From: Nonomuraea dietziae
GTDB lineage: Bacteria > Actinomycetota > Actinomycetes > Streptosporangiales > Streptosporangiaceae
Length of the DNA: 64,000 bases
NCBI RefSeq assembly: GCF_014195505.1
Contig: NZ_JACIBV010000001.1
Coordinates: 7,998,001-8,062,000 of the forward strand
Direction of reading: 5' to 3'
Shown here: one piece after another, positions 15,688 through 24,923 of the stretch
Position numbering within the stretch: position 1 is the stretch's first letter
Layout of the letters: each line of letters starts with the position of its first letter
Notes under the pieces: model-generated
Database searches by the model: none
Seen by the model: the letters and a program-made list of their open reading frames with translations, nothing else
What the model was told of the DNA's origin: nothing
Position numbers and translations under genes: made by a program

Positions 15688-17730
15688 ATGCGAGCGTTCC
15701 CCAGGGTGTTGTTCGACGAGGGGCATAGCGAGTCGTGGACGATCAGGCGTGAGACCGCCGAGGCCATGAACCCCGCCCATCCCGACGACAACAGCTACGC
15801 CCGCGCGGCCGAGCTGCTGCGCCGCCTGGGACATCAGGTGACCTCGGGCGGCCTGGAGTCGCTGGGTGAGCAGGATGTCCTGGTGATCGCCCACCCGTCG
15901 CAGCAGCGCTGGGAGCGCACCACGGGCCAGGGCAGCCCGGTGTTCAGCCCCGAGGAGCTGGACGCGATCGAGTCCTTCGTGGCAGGCGGCGGCGGCTTGG
16001 TCGTGCTGGCCGAGGAGGAGCAGGACAAGTACGGCAACAACCTGGCCGACCTGCTGGCCCGCTTCGGCATCGGCGTGACCCACACCACCGTGCGCGACCC
16101 CGGCAACTCCCACCGCGGCGTGGCCACCTGGGTCCTCGGCACCCCGGCCGGTGGCGGCCTGCTCGCGGGCGTCGGCACCGCGTGCTTCTATCGCTCGGGC
16201 GTCCTCACCGCCGGTGACGACGCCACCGTGCTGTTCACCACCTCCGCCACCGCCGACCCGGCGGGCGCGCCGCTGGCCGTCGCCGTCGAGCACGGCAAGG
16301 GCAAGGTCGTGGCGTTCGCCGACTCCGACCTGTTCGGCGACGACTCCATCGACGACTACGACCACCGCACGCTGTGGAGCAACGTCGTGACCTGGGCGGC
16401 CAGGGTGCCCGCCCCCGTCCGCGCCTCCGGCTCGCAGGACGGCGCGAAGGCCGAGTTGTTCGCCGACCTCAAGGCCGTCGTGGAGGAGCTGCGCCCGCTG
16501 CAGGTCAAGGACGGCTCCGTCCCCGACGACAAGCCGGCCGCCGCCGCGCTGGTCGCCCGCGTCTCCCAGCTGGTCGGCGAGCTCTCGGGGTACTTCCCCC
16601 ATGACGCCGCCTACCTGCGGGCCGTCCAGGCCGACCTCGCCAAGTGGGTCGAGCAGGACCTCGGCGTGCCGGACTTCCTGGACTCCCTCGACCTCTTCCA
16701 TCCAGACACCCAGCGTGTCGACGGCCTGGAGCACCTGGTGGTGTTCCCCATGTACACCCAGAACGGCAACCCCAACCGCAACCTCGAAGCGGTCTGGATC
16801 CGCACCATCTGGCCGTCGTGGCTGGCCGAGCTCGAGGCGAACGGCTACGACAACCCGCTGTTCGTGCCCATCGCCTTCGAGGACTTCACCTCCGGCTACG
16901 ACACCTTCTCCGCCGTGCTGTTCCCCGAGACGGTCGCGGTCAGGAAGGCGCCCGAGCGCTTCACCTGGGGCGGCATCTTCGCCGACAGGGAGGCCGCCCG
17001 CTTCCGCAGGGTGAGCAGCGCCGCCGCCACCACGCTCAAGCTGGACCTGCCGCCCGACGCGGCCAGGCTGCTGGAGTCGCAGGAGCTGGCCCAGGACACC
17101 TTCGTCATGTGGGACCTCATCCACGACCGCACGCACAGCCACGGCGACCTGCCGTTCGACCCCTTCATGATCAAGCAGCGCATGCCGTACTGGCTGTACT
17201 CGCTCGAGGAGCTGCGCTGCGACCTGACCGCCTTCGGCGAGGCGGTGAAGCTCGAGGCCGCGGGGGTGCCGCACGCCCGCTACGTGCAGGTCGCGATCCT
17301 GTTCGACAGGCTCTTCCGCTTCCCGATCACCGGCGAGCGGGTGCGCAACTACGACGGGCTCGGCGGGCAGCTGCTCTTCGCCTACCTGCACCGCAACGAC
17401 ATCATCAGGTGGACCGACAACAGGCTGTCGATCGACTGGAACCGCGTGGCGGGCGGCGTGGCCGACCTGCGCGCCGAGGTGGAGAAGCTCTACCGCGACA
17501 GCATCGACCGCGCCAAGCTGGCTCACTGGATCGCCGCCTACGAGCTGGTCACCGCCTACGTCGAGCCGCACCCGCGCTCGGCGTGGAAGCGAGGCGAGCT
17601 GCCCGAGGAGCAGAAGGCGATGGTCGACGCGGTGCTGCCCGACGAGTTCCCCCTGAGCATGTTCTACGAGGCGCTGCGCCGTAAGCTCGGTGACGTCGTC
17701 GAGTCCACGAAGGGGATCACGGGAGCATGA
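15688..17730 (+). CDS. DUF6421-like protein
   Basis: A 680-residue cytoplasmic protein. The first ~230 residues look like a glutamine-amidotransferase-like alpha/beta domain of the DUF4350 kind (VLFDEGHSESW at 6-16, AGGGGLVVLAEEEQDKYGN at about 99-117, GKGKVVAFADSDLFGDD at about 205-221). The remaining ~430 residues start with VVEELRPLQVKDGS (about 266-279) and, from memory, match the actinobacterial family DUF6421; I have moderate confidence in that name. No catalytic residues are known. AGGAG RBS at 15677. The stop overlaps the ATG of the SDR gene (ATGA), and the order DUF6421-like, SDR, threonine aldolase is one I recall as conserved in actinomycetes, so they likely share a pathway. Confidence 0.7.
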   Translation: MRAFPRVLFDEGHSESWTIRRETAEAMNPAHPDDNSYARAAELLRRLGHQVTSGGLESLGEQDVLVIAHPSQQRWERTTGQGSPVFSPEELDAIESFVAGGGGLVVLAEEEQDKYGNNLADLLARFGIGVTHTTVRDPGNSHRGVATWVLGTPAGGGLLAGVGTACFYRSGVLTAGDDATVLFTTSATADPAGAPLAVAVEHGKGKVVAFADSDLFGDDSIDDYDHRTLWSNVVTWAARVPAPVRASGSQDGAKAELFADLKAVVEELRPLQVKDGSVPDDKPAAAALVARVSQLVGELSGYFPHDAAYLRAVQADLAKWVEQDLGVPDFLDSLDLFHPDTQRVDGLEHLVVFPMYTQNGNPNRNLEAVWIRTIWPSWLAELEANGYDNPLFVPIAFEDFTSGYDTFSAVLFPETVAVRKAPERFTWGGIFADREAARFRRVSSAAATTLKLDLPPDAARLLESQELAQDTFVMWDLIHDRTHSHGDLPFDPFMIKQRMPYWLYSLEELRCDLTAFGEAVKLEAAGVPHARYVQVAILFDRLFRFPITGERVRNYDGLGGQLLFAYLHRNDIIRWTDNRLSIDWNRVAGGVADLRAEVEKLYRDSIDRAKLAHWIAAYELVTAYVEPHPRSAWKRGELPEEQKAMVDAVLPDEFPLSMFYEALRRKLGDVVESTKGITGA

Positions 17731-18356
17731 TCATTCTTGTTACGGGTGCGGCGGGCCCGACAGGCCAGGCCATCACCGGATACTTCCAGCGGAATGGTCA
17801 CACCGTGATCGGGGTGGACAAGGACGACGTCGACCTGCTCGACCGCGCGGCCGTACAGGACCTCGCCGCGCGGATCGAAGGTGAGCACGGCCGGGTCGAC
17901 GGCGTGGTGCACCTGGTCGGCGGCTGGCGCGGAGGCAAGACCTTCGCCGACACCGACCTCGACGACTGGACCGTCCTGCACGACCTGCTGGTCCGCACCC
18001 TCCAGCACGTCTCGCTGGCCTTCGAGCCGCTGCTCAGGAAGTCGGACAACGGCCGGTTCGTGATCGTGTCGGCCAAGGCGGCGCAGCAGCCGGCCGCGGG
18101 AGGCGCCTGCTACGCCGCCGCCAAGGCCGCCTCGGAGGCCTGGACGCTGTCGCTGGCCGACGCGCTGAAGGACACCGGCTCGGCGGCGACCATCCTGGTG
18201 GTCAAGGCCCTGGTGAACGACGCCATGAAGGCGGCCAAGCCGGAGGCGGCGTTCGCCGGCTACACCCACGTCGACGCCCTGGCGGAGGCGGTCGCGGGGC
18301 TCTACGAGCGACCCGCCCACGAGATCAACGGCACGCGATTGGACCTCACCCAGTGA
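17727..18356 (+). CDS. SDR-family oxidoreductase
   Basis: A 209-residue short-chain dehydrogenase-like protein with the cofactor loop GAAGPTGQA (about residues 7-15), VVHLVGGW (about 57-64) and YAAAKAASEAW (Tyr about 130, Lys about 134). It is shorter than classical SDRs. ATG 17727 overlaps the stop of the DUF6421-like gene; its stop overlaps the GTG of the aldolase gene. This tight packing suggests the three products act together, but the substrate is unknown. Confidence 0.88.
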   Translation: MIILVTGAAGPTGQAITGYFQRNGHTVIGVDKDDVDLLDRAAVQDLAARIEGEHGRVDGVVHLVGGWRGGKTFADTDLDDWTVLHDLLVRTLQHVSLAFEPLLRKSDNGRFVIVSAKAAQQPAAGGACYAAAKAASEAWTLSLADALKDTGSAATILVVKALVNDAMKAAKPEAAFAGYTHVDALAEAVAGLYERPAHEINGTRLDLTQ

Positions 18357-19423
18357 TTCCCCGTCACGACCCCGCCCTCAAGGCGTTCGCCAGCGACAAC
18401 TACGCGGGCGTGCATCCGGAGATCCTCCAGGCCATCGCCGTGGCCAACGAGGGACACCAGATCTCCTACGGCGAGGACGTCTACACCGAGGCGCTCCAGG
18501 GCGTCTTCAAGCGCCACTTCGGCGACACGGCCCAGGTCTTCCCGGTCTTCAACGGCACCGCGGCCAACGTCGTGTCGCTGCGCTCCATGACGCGGCAGTG
18601 GGAGGCCGTCGTCTGCGCCGACACCGCGCACATCCACACCGACGAGGGCGGCGCGCCCGAGGTCGCCGGCGGCATCAAGCTGCTCACCGTGTCGACGCCC
18701 GACGGCAAGCTCACCCCCGAGCTGATCGACACGCAGGCGTGGGGCTTCGGCGACGTCCACAGGGCCCAGCCCAAGGTCGTCTCGATCTCCAACACCACCG
18801 AGCTCGGCACGCTCTACACCCCTGACGAGATCGCGGCCGTCTGCGAGCACGCCCACGCGCTCGGCATGACCGTCCACCTCGACGGCTCCAGGCTGACCAA
18901 CGCCGCCGCGGCGCTCGACGTGCCGCTGCGCGCGCTGACCACCGACGCGGGCGTGGACGTCCTCTCCTTCGGCGGCACCAAGATCGGCCTGCTGTACGGC
19001 GAGGCCATCGTGGTGCTCAACCCCGAGGCGGCCAGCGGCATCGACTACCTGCGCAAGACGTTCATGCAGCTGTCGTCGAAGATGCGCTTCGTCTCCGCGC
19101 AGTTCGAGGCGCTGCTCTCGGGCGACCTCTGGCTGCGCAACGCCAGGCAGGCCAACGCCATGGGCAGGCGCCTGGCCGAGGCCGTCAAGGACATCCCGGG
19201 CCTGGAGGTGCCGCGCCCCGTGCAGGCCAACGCGGTCTTCGCCCGGCTGCCCAAGGACGCCATCGCGCGCCTGCAGAAGCGCTTCCGCTTCTACACCTGG
19301 AACGAGGCGATCGGGGAGGTGCGCTGGATGTGCGCCTTCGACACCACGGCGGCCGACGTCGACGCCTTCGCCGCCGCGATCGCCGAGGAGCTTCACGGCG
19401 AGCCGCCGGTCTCCTTCTCGTAG
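18353..19423 (+). CDS. Low-specificity L-threonine aldolase family PLP enzyme
   Basis: A 356-residue fold-type I PLP enzyme. It has FASDNYAGVHPEILQAI (about 9-25), YGEDVYTEAL (about 40-49), the GTAANVVSLRSM region that holds the PLP phosphate (about 66-77), HLDGSRL (about 176-182), and the Schiff-base lysine in SFGGTKIG (Lys about 207). It should cleave L-threonine/L-allo-threonine to glycine and acetaldehyde, or a related beta-hydroxy amino acid. GTG start, coupled to the SDR. The 3' end overlaps the convergent DUF3467 gene by 31 bases. Confidence 0.9.
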   Translation: MIPRHDPALKAFASDNYAGVHPEILQAIAVANEGHQISYGEDVYTEALQGVFKRHFGDTAQVFPVFNGTAANVVSLRSMTRQWEAVVCADTAHIHTDEGGAPEVAGGIKLLTVSTPDGKLTPELIDTQAWGFGDVHRAQPKVVSISNTTELGTLYTPDEIAAVCEHAHALGMTVHLDGSRLTNAAAALDVPLRALTTDAGVDVLSFGGTKIGLLYGEAIVVLNPEAASGIDYLRKTFMQLSSKMRFVSAQFEALLSGDLWLRNARQANAMGRRLAEAVKDIPGLEVPRPVQANAVFARLPKDAIARLQKRFRFYTWNEAIGEVRWMCAFDTTAADVDAFAAAIAEELHGEPPVSFS

Positions 19424-19686
19424 GCCGACAGCTGCTGTTCCAGGGCCTTCATCAGCTCGAAGACCTGGCTCGGCGGAATCCTCACGCGGCTGACGATCCT
19501 GGTCGGGACATGCACGACGGCCTGTCCCGACCCCGGCTCCTCGGTCAGCTGCGGGGGGCGGGTGATCACCGCGAAGTCGAGCACGAACCCGTCGCGGGTG
19601 TGCCACACCGAGGCGAAGTTGGCGTAGTGTCCCGCCTCGACCTCAGGTGTGATGCTGACCTCCAGGCGGCTTTCGGGCTCTTCCAT
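19393..19686 (-). CDS. DUF3467 family protein
   Basis: A 97-residue protein recognised as DUF3467: residues LEVSITPEVEAGHYANFASVWHTRDGFVLDFAVI are absent as one quoted string here but run from about 9 to 42, with the family's YANF and F-x-LDF core; it ends with a helix (VFELMKALEQQLSAYE). Function is unknown; members are small cytoplasmic proteins widespread in bacteria. ATG 19686 lies 14 bases from the stop of the DUF305 gene, on the same strand. Confidence 0.8.
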   Translation of the reverse strand: MEEPESRLEVSITPEVEAGHYANFASVWHTRDGFVLDFAVITRPPQLTEEPGSGQAVVHVPTRIVSRVRIPPSQVFELMKALEQQLSAYEKETGGSP

Positions 19687-19700
19687 GCGGCCATCGTCCC

Positions 19701-20324
19701 TTACTGGAGAATCGAGGGCAGCGCCACCGCGCCGCGTTTGGCCAGCAGGTCGCCCATCAGCTTGATCTCGCTGGTCTGGCTGTTGACGATCTGCTGCGCC
19801 ATGCCCCTCACCTCGGCCCTGTCGGTCAGCTCCAGCAGCCCCTTCGACATGTCGACGCCGCCCTCGTGGTGGCGGGTCATCAGCTGCAGGTAGTAGACCT
19901 CGGCCTGCGCGCCCCGCAGGCTCCTGAGCTTGGCCATCTCCTCGTCGCTCGCCACGCCGGGCATCGGCTCGGGCTTGTCCTGGGTGCCGCCGTGGCCCGC
20001 GTGGCCGACCATCCACGCCATCTCGCGACGCTCGCTCGACTGGCTGAGGCCCCACTGCTGCAGCCATCCCATGAACATGCCGCGCTGGGCCGTCTGGGTG
20101 ACGATGATGTCCTCGCTCAGATTCCGGATGTCGGGCGAGGTGGTCCTGTCGCGCACGATGAACGACATCTCGGCCGCCTGCGCGTGGTGCTTGCCCATGT
20201 CGCGGGCGAAACCCGCCTCAGGCGAGGAGTCGGTGGGCGTGCCGCTCCTGCCGAGGACGAAGAAGAGGACAGCGGCGACGGCGAGCACGGCGAACGCCGC
20301 CAGCTGGAAAGGCTTTCTGGTCAT
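19701..20324 (-). CDS. DUF305 family secreted protein
   Basis: A 207-residue protein with an N-terminal signal anchor (about 7-25) and a DUF305 four-helix domain carrying the family's His/Met motifs: FARDMGKHHAQAAEM (about 39-53) and LMTRHHEGGVDM (about 146-157). The domain is often found in metal-stress and copper contexts; here the neighbour across a 95-base divergent gap is a DUF3105 protein, a pairing I recall as common in actinomycetes. ATG 20324 is clear. Role unknown. Confidence 0.88.
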   Translation of the reverse strand: MTRKPFQLAAFAVLAVAAVLFFVLGRSGTPTDSSPEAGFARDMGKHHAQAAEMSFIVRDRTTSPDIRNLSEDIIVTQTAQRGMFMGWLQQWGLSQSSERREMAWMVGHAGHGGTQDKPEPMPGVASDEEMAKLRSLRGAQAEVYYLQLMTRHHEGGVDMSKGLLELTDRAEVRGMAQQIVNSQTSEIKLMGDLLAKRGAVALPSILQ

Positions 20325-20419
20325 CGTTTTTCCAGACTACTCATGGCACAGTCCTTATTCGCTACATACGCCCGCAGGGCATAAGGTGACCCGCAGTTGG
20401 TCACCCATGTGGAGGAACG

Positions 20420-21139
20420 ATGACGAAGGAGAAGGCGCAGGCCCGGCGCGAGCATCTGAACAAGATGCGCGCCGAACAGAAGGCCAAGGAGCGCCGTACC
20501 GCGATGCTGATGTGGGGCGTCGGTGGACTCGTCATCCTCCTGCTCATCGGCGGGGTCGGCTTCTACGTGGTGAAGGACCGCCAGGCGACCTCGCTCGACG
20601 CCGTCTCCAGCGTCTCCTATGCCGGTGGCGAGCACGTCTGGACCGCGGTGAAGTACAAGGAGAACCCGCCGGTCGGCGGCCAGCACAACAACTACTGGCA
20701 GCAGTGCGACATCTACGACAAGCCGATCCACAACGAGCACGCGGTCCACTCGCTGGAGCATGGCGCGGTCTGGATCACCTACCGTCCCGACCTGCCCAAG
20801 GCTCAGATCGACAAGATCAAGAGCATCGCCGGGTCCACGGGCGACGCCAACTACATGCTCGTCAGCCCCTACCCGAACCTGCCCGCGCCCATCGTGGCCA
20901 GCTCGTGGGGCCACCAGCTGACCTTCCAGAACGCCGACGACCCGAAGCTGCCGAAGTTCATCACCAAGTACCAGAACGGGCCCGACACCCCCGAGCTCGG
21001 CGCCACCTGCGGCGGTGAGTACGCGATCACCGCCACCGCCGACCAGCAGCCGCTGCCGCCGGAGCCCAAGGGCGAGGCCACGCCGCTGCCGAGCGAGTCG
21101 CTCGCGCCCTCGACCTCTCCCTCACCCGCGCAGTCCTGA
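20420..21139 (+). CDS. DUF3105 family membrane-anchored protein
   Basis: A 239-residue protein. It has a highly charged cytoplasmic N-terminus, one TM helix (about 30-53), and an extracellular DUF3105 domain with paired His motifs ([17 protein letters not shown] at about 89-105, then [17 protein letters not shown] at about 108-124). The tail is Pro/Ser-rich. RBS GGAGG at 20411-20415 upstream of ATG 20420. DUF3105 has no established function; the conserved His and Cys suggest metal binding. It is divergent from the DUF305 gene. Confidence 0.88.
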   Translation: MTKEKAQARREHLNKMRAEQKAKERRTAMLMWGVGGLVILLLIGGVGFYVVKDRQATSLDAVSSVSYAGGEHVWTAVKYKENPPVGGQHNNYWQQCDIYDKPIHNEHAVHSLEHGAVWITYRPDLPKAQIDKIKSIAGSTGDANYMLVSPYPNLPAPIVASSWGHQLTFQNADDPKLPKFITKYQNGPDTPELGATCGGEYAITATADQQPLPPEPKGEATPLPSESLAPSTSPSPAQS

Positions 21140-21237
21140 CCCGAGCGGTCCTGACCCGAGCGGTCCAGAGCCAGGCGGCCCTGGAGGAACTCGGTCCAGG
21201 GCCGCGGGCCTTGATCTCGCGGTCCTGGCCCGGAGGG
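21134..21237. repeat. Decaying 15-bp tandem repeat array
   Basis: About seven units of 14-16 bases begin TCC or CC and end CGG. Units 1 and 2 (21134-21148, 21149-21163) are identical; later units diverge. The array starts inside the stop region of the DUF3105 gene and reaches the stop of the alanine dehydrogenase gene, filling the whole convergent gap. Several CCAGG/CCTGG pairs could form hairpins, so it may also serve as a terminator. Confidence 0.6.
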
Positions 21238-21238
21238 A

Positions 21239-22363
21239 CTAGGCGAGCACCTCTTCCAGAGGCGTCGACGCGAGCCCGTGCGCCTCGGCCACGGGCTCGC
21301 TGATCAGGCGCCCCTCGTAGGTGCTCAGGCCACGGGCGAGGGCGCGGTCGCGTCGGAGAGCGCCCAGCCACCCCTGCTCGGCGATGGCCAGCGCGTAGGG
21401 CAGGGTGACGTTGGTGAGCGCGTAGGTCGAGGTGTACGGCACCGCCCCCGGCATGTTCGCCACGCAGTAGAAGATCGAGTTGTGCACCGGGTAGGTGGGC
21501 TCGGCGTGCGTGGTCGGCCGGGAGTCCTCGAAGCACCCACCCTGGTCGATGGAGATGTCCACCAGCACCGAGCCGGGCTTCATCCTGCTGACCAGCTCGT
21601 TGCTGACCAGCGTCGGCGCCTTGGCCCCCGGCACCAGCACGGCGCCGATCACCAGGTCGGCCTCGAGCACGGCCTGCTCGATCTCCAGCGTGTTGGAGGC
21701 GATCGTCTGGCAGTGCCCCTGGTAGATGACGTCGGCCTGGCGCAGCTTGTCGATGTTGCGGTCGAGCAGCAGCACCTCGGCCTGCATGCCGAGCGCGATC
21801 GCGGCGGCGTTCATCCCCGACACTCCCGCGCCGATGACCACGACGTTGGCCGCCCGCACACCCGAGACGCCGCCCATCAGCACGCCTCTGCCGCCCTCGG
21901 GGCGCATCAGGTGGTAGGCGCCGACCTGCGGCGCCAGCCGTCCCGCGACCTCCGACATGGGCGCCAGCAGCGGCAGCGCGCCGTTGTCCGCCTGGACGGT
22001 CTCGTAGGCGATGCCGGTGACGCCCGCGTCGAGCATCGCCGCCGTGCACGGCCGAGAGGCGGCCAGGTGGAGGTAGGTGAACAGCACCTGCCCCTTGCGC
22101 ATCCGGTGGTACTCCTCGGCGATGGGCTCCTTCACCTTCAGGATGAGGTCGCCCGTGGCCCACACCTCGTCGGCGTGGTCGAGGACGACGGCGCCCACCG
22201 AGATGAAATCCTCGTCGGGAATGGCCGAACCGCGGCCCGCGTCGCGCTCGACGAAGACGTCGTGTCCATGCCTGATCAGTTCATGTGCGCCCGCCGGTGT
22301 CAGGGCCACGCGATACTCGTGGTTCTTCACCTCGCGGGGGACTCCGACTCTCATACGATCCAT
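21239..22363 (-). CDS. ald: Alanine dehydrogenase
   Basis: A 374-residue enzyme matching alanine dehydrogenase: [19 protein letters not shown] at the N-terminus (Arg and Lys that bind pyruvate), [10 protein letters not shown] (about 78-87), HLAASR (about 99) and the NAD motif [12 protein letters not shown] (about 177-188), with DISIDQGGC and VANMPGAVP near the C-terminus. It interconverts L-alanine and pyruvate plus ammonia with NAD. ATG 22363 is preceded by GGAGGGAAG on the minus strand and is preferred over ATG 22354. The length is normal for the family. Confidence 0.94.
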   Translation of the reverse strand: MDRMRVGVPREVKNHEYRVALTPAGAHELIRHGHDVFVERDAGRGSAIPDEDFISVGAVVLDHADEVWATGDLILKVKEPIAEEYHRMRKGQVLFTYLHLAASRPCTAAMLDAGVTGIAYETVQADNGALPLLAPMSEVAGRLAPQVGAYHLMRPEGGRGVLMGGVSGVRAANVVVIGAGVSGMNAAAIALGMQAEVLLLDRNIDKLRQADVIYQGHCQTIASNTLEIEQAVLEADLVIGAVLVPGAKAPTLVSNELVSRMKPGSVLVDISIDQGGCFEDSRPTTHAEPTYPVHNSIFYCVANMPGAVPYTSTYALTNVTLPYALAIAEQGWLGALRRDRALARGLSTYEGRLISEPVAEAHGLASTPLEEVLA

Positions 22364-22491
22364 CTTCCCTCCACCCGGACCGACATTCTGTATGGACCGT
22401 GCCAATCTTCCTTGCACTCTGTCGAGGATTACCCGCTTTTTGCCGTCCTCGCTAGGCTCTGCGGGAGCAACAGTCAGGATGGGGTTCACCG

Positions 22492-23553
22492 ATGGAGAAA
22501 CCGTCGCCGCCGGAGGAGTCGTCCGGGGCGCCGCCCACCGCGTCACCCGCGTCACCCCCGCCACCGGCGGGCCCCGCGGGACCCAGGGCGAGCAGGCTCA
22601 CCACCATCGTCCTCATCGTCTCCCTGGTCCTGGTCGTGCTCACGGCCGGCGTGCTGGGCACCGTCGCGGTGCTCATGACCAGGAACCCCGACTCGCCGCT
22701 GTTCGGCGGCAAGCCCCTCACCAGGCTCGGGCAGCCGATCTACTTCGCCCCCGTCGAGGACCAGAAGGCCGCCCCCTGTCCTGGAGAGAAGGTGGCGCTC
22801 TCCCTCGACAGGACGGTCTGCTACTTCCTGTCCGACGCGGTGGCGGTCTCGGCGGTCCAGGCGATCGAGACGGTGAAGGAGAAGGACGGCTACGGCGTCA
22901 GGATCGCCGTGGCGCCCGCCTTCCGCGACGCGCTGGCCGCGCTGCTCAAGGAGCGGGTCGACCAGCAGATCGCCATCATGGTGGGTCAGAACGAGAGCGC
23001 CACCGTGCTGGCCGCGCCGACCGTCGCCCAAACCATGAGCGGCGACAGCCTGAGCATCGCGGGCTTCACCAAGGAGAAGGCCGACGAGCTGGTGCGGGCG
23101 ATGCTGGGTGCCTCCGGCCCCACCTCGCCGGCGCCATCCTCGCCGGCCACCGAGCCGGGCACGGGCACCGTCCCGCCCGGCACCGGCACGACACCGCCGG
23201 GCCCCGCTTCCACGCCGCCCGGCACCGGCACCACACAGCCGGGCACCGGTACCACCCCGCCGGGCACCGGCGCCACCCCGGGCAGCGGCGGCACGCCACC
23301 GGGCACGGGCGCCACGCCGCCAGACACGGGGACGGGAACGACGGGCTCGGGGAGGGGCAGCGGCGCCCCCACCGGCGGCACGCAGTCCACCGGCTCCTCC
23401 CTCAGCGCGGGAGGCGAGAAGAAGTACGCCGACTGCGCGCAGGCCAAGGCGGCCGGCTACGGCGGGCCGTACCAGAAGGGCAGGCACCCGCAGTATCACT
23501 GGTACGCCGACAAGGACGGCGACGGCTTCGCCTGCGACCCCCAGGACGGCTAG
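22492..23553 (+). CDS. Membrane-anchored surface protein with SecDF-head-like domain and C-terminal excalibur domain
   Basis: A 353-residue protein. A Pro-rich cytoplasmic N-terminus (1-35) precedes one TM helix (about 37-62). The extracellular part (about 75-205) resembles the SecDF P1 head subdomain (GQPIYFAPVED, then AVQAIETVKEKDGYGVRIA). Next is a linker of repeated PPGTGT-type hexads (about 210-290), and the end is an excalibur calcium-binding domain: YADCAQAKAAGYG ... YADKDGDGFACD (about 318-350, two Cys plus DxDxDG). It is probably a Ca-binding cell-surface protein; partners unknown. It overlaps the convergent permease gene by 4 bases. The repeat linker is likely to vary in length between strains. 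Confidence 0.78.
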   Translation: MEKPSPPEESSGAPPTASPASPPPPAGPAGPRASRLTTIVLIVSLVLVVLTAGVLGTVAVLMTRNPDSPLFGGKPLTRLGQPIYFAPVEDQKAAPCPGEKVALSLDRTVCYFLSDAVAVSAVQAIETVKEKDGYGVRIAVAPAFRDALAALLKERVDQQIAIMVGQNESATVLAAPTVAQTMSGDSLSIAGFTKEKADELVRAMLGASGPTSPAPSSPATEPGTGTVPPGTGTTPPGPASTPPGTGTTQPGTGTTPPGTGATPGSGGTPPGTGATPPDTGTGTTGSGRGSGAPTGGTQSTGSSLSAGGEKKYADCAQAKAAGYGGPYQKGRHPQYHWYADKDGDGFACDPQDG

Positions 23554-24923
23554 AACAGCCCGTCGATCGCGAAGTAGACCAGGAAGATCAGCGAGACCAC
23601 CCACAGCAGCCAGGGGATCTCGTCCCACTTGCCGCGAGCCGCCTTGATGAGCGTGTAGGCGATCACGCCCGCGCCGACGCCGTTGGTGATGCTGTAGGTG
23701 AACGGCATCAGCGCGATCGTCAGGAACGCGGGCACGGCCAGCTCGAGGTCGTCCCACGGCACCTTGCGGCTCTGCGTCATCATCAGCGCGCCCACCAGCA
23801 CCAGCGCGGGCGCGGCCGCCGCGGCGGGCACGACCTCCGCCAGCGGTGTGAAGAGCATCGTCAGACCCAGCAGCGCTCCGGTCACCACGCTGGCCAGGCC
23901 GGTGCGCGCCCCCTCGCCCACGCCGGCCGCCGACTCCACGAAGACCGTGTTGGCCGAGGCGCTCACCGAGCCGCCGACCATGCCGGCGACGCCGTCGACG
24001 GTCAGGATCCGGCCCAGGCGCGGCACCCGGCCCCTGGTGTCGACCAGGCCCGCCTCGTCGGCCACGCCGATGATCGTGCCCATCGCGTCGAAGAAGCCCG
24101 ACAGCACCAGCGTGAACAGCACGATCGTGGCCGTGAGCGCGCCCGCCGTCACGAAGCCGCCGAACAGGTCGAACTGCCCGACCAGCCCGAAGTCGGGTGT
24201 CGAGACGATCGAGTCGGGCACTCTCGGCACGACGACGCCCCAGGTCTTCGGGTCGATCACGGCCAGTGAGTTCACCACGATCGCCAGGATCGTGGTGATC
24301 ACGATGCTGAGCAGGATGGCGCCGGGCGTCTTGCGGATGAACAGCACGATCATCAGCAGCAGTCCGAAGCAGAAGACCGTCACGGGCCAGCCCGTGAGGT
24401 GTCCCGCCGTCCCCAGCTGCAGGGGGGTGCCGCCGGTGCCCGAGACGAAGCCCGCGTCGACCAGGCCGATCAGCGTGATGAACATGCCGATGCCCACGCT
24501 GATGGCGTGTTTCAGCGCCAGAGGGATCGAGTCCATGATCAGCCTGCGGACGCCCGAGACCGCCAGGATGATGATCACCAGGCCTTCGAGCACCACCAGG
24601 CCCATCGCCTGCGGCCACGTCATGAAGGGGGCCGCCTGGTAGGCCACCACCGCGTTCAGTCCGAGCCCCGCCGCCAGGCCGAAGGGCGCGTTGCCCACGA
24701 ACGCCATCAGCAGCGTGCTCACCGCTCCGGCCAGCGCGGTCGCCGTGGTCAGCTGCCCGATGCTGAGCTGGGCCCCCGTGACGTCCTTCGCCCCTGCCAG
24801 GATGATCGGGTTGAGCAGGATGATGTAGGCCATGGCCATGAAGGTCGTGATGCCACCACGCACCTCACGGCCGACCGTCGCGCCACGCGCGGTCAGCTCG
24901 AAGAGCCTCTCGAGCACGATCAT
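23550..24923 (-). CDS. NCS2-family purine permease (AzgA/PbuG-like)
   Basis: A 457-residue transporter with 12 or more hydrophobic helices. The start EVRGGITTFMAMAYIILLNP (about 20-39) and GLGLNAVVAY (about 84-93) are hallmarks of the hypoxanthine/guanine/adenine branch of NCS2; the substrate-binding segment near SGFFDAMGTIIGVADEAG (about 266-283) fits. It imports purine bases by proton symport, consistent with the nearby xanthine dehydrogenase subunit. ATG 24923 and the RBS-like AGGGGG lie inside a perfect hairpin (24918-24949). GTG at 24917, six bases after that G-run, is a plausible true start. Confidence 0.92.
   Translation of the reverse strand: MIVLERLFELTARGATVGREVRGGITTFMAMAYIILLNPIILAGAKDVTGAQLSIGQLTTATALAGAVSTLLMAFVGNAPFGLAAGLGLNAVVAYQAAPFMTWPQAMGLVVLEGLVIIILAVSGVRRLIMDSIPLALKHAISVGIGMFITLIGLVDAGFVSGTGGTPLQLGTAGHLTGWPVTVFCFGLLLMIVLFIRKTPGAILLSIVITTILAIVVNSLAVIDPKTWGVVVPRVPDSIVSTPDFGLVGQFDLFGGFVTAGALTATIVLFTLVLSGFFDAMGTIIGVADEAGLVDTRGRVPRLGRILTVDGVAGMVGGSVSASANTVFVESAAGVGEGARTGLASVVTGALLGLTMLFTPLAEVVPAAAAAPALVLVGALMMTQSRKVPWDDLELAVPAFLTIALMPFTYSITNGVGAGVIAYTLIKAARGKWDEIPWLLWVVSLIFLVYFAIDGLF

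Noticed and set aside
20325-20419. Promoter pair in the DUF305/DUF3105 divergent gap
   Set aside because: Several weak -10-like hexamers are present but none with a convincing -35 at proper distance.
23150-23340. Possible CRISPR or intergenic satellite
   Set aside because: The short repeats are codons for a PPGTGT-type linker inside a gene; there are no spacers.
22552-24618. Long minus-strand frame across the excalibur gene and permease
   Set aside because: Low-complexity Ala/Arg/Gly translation; it runs through two well-supported genes.
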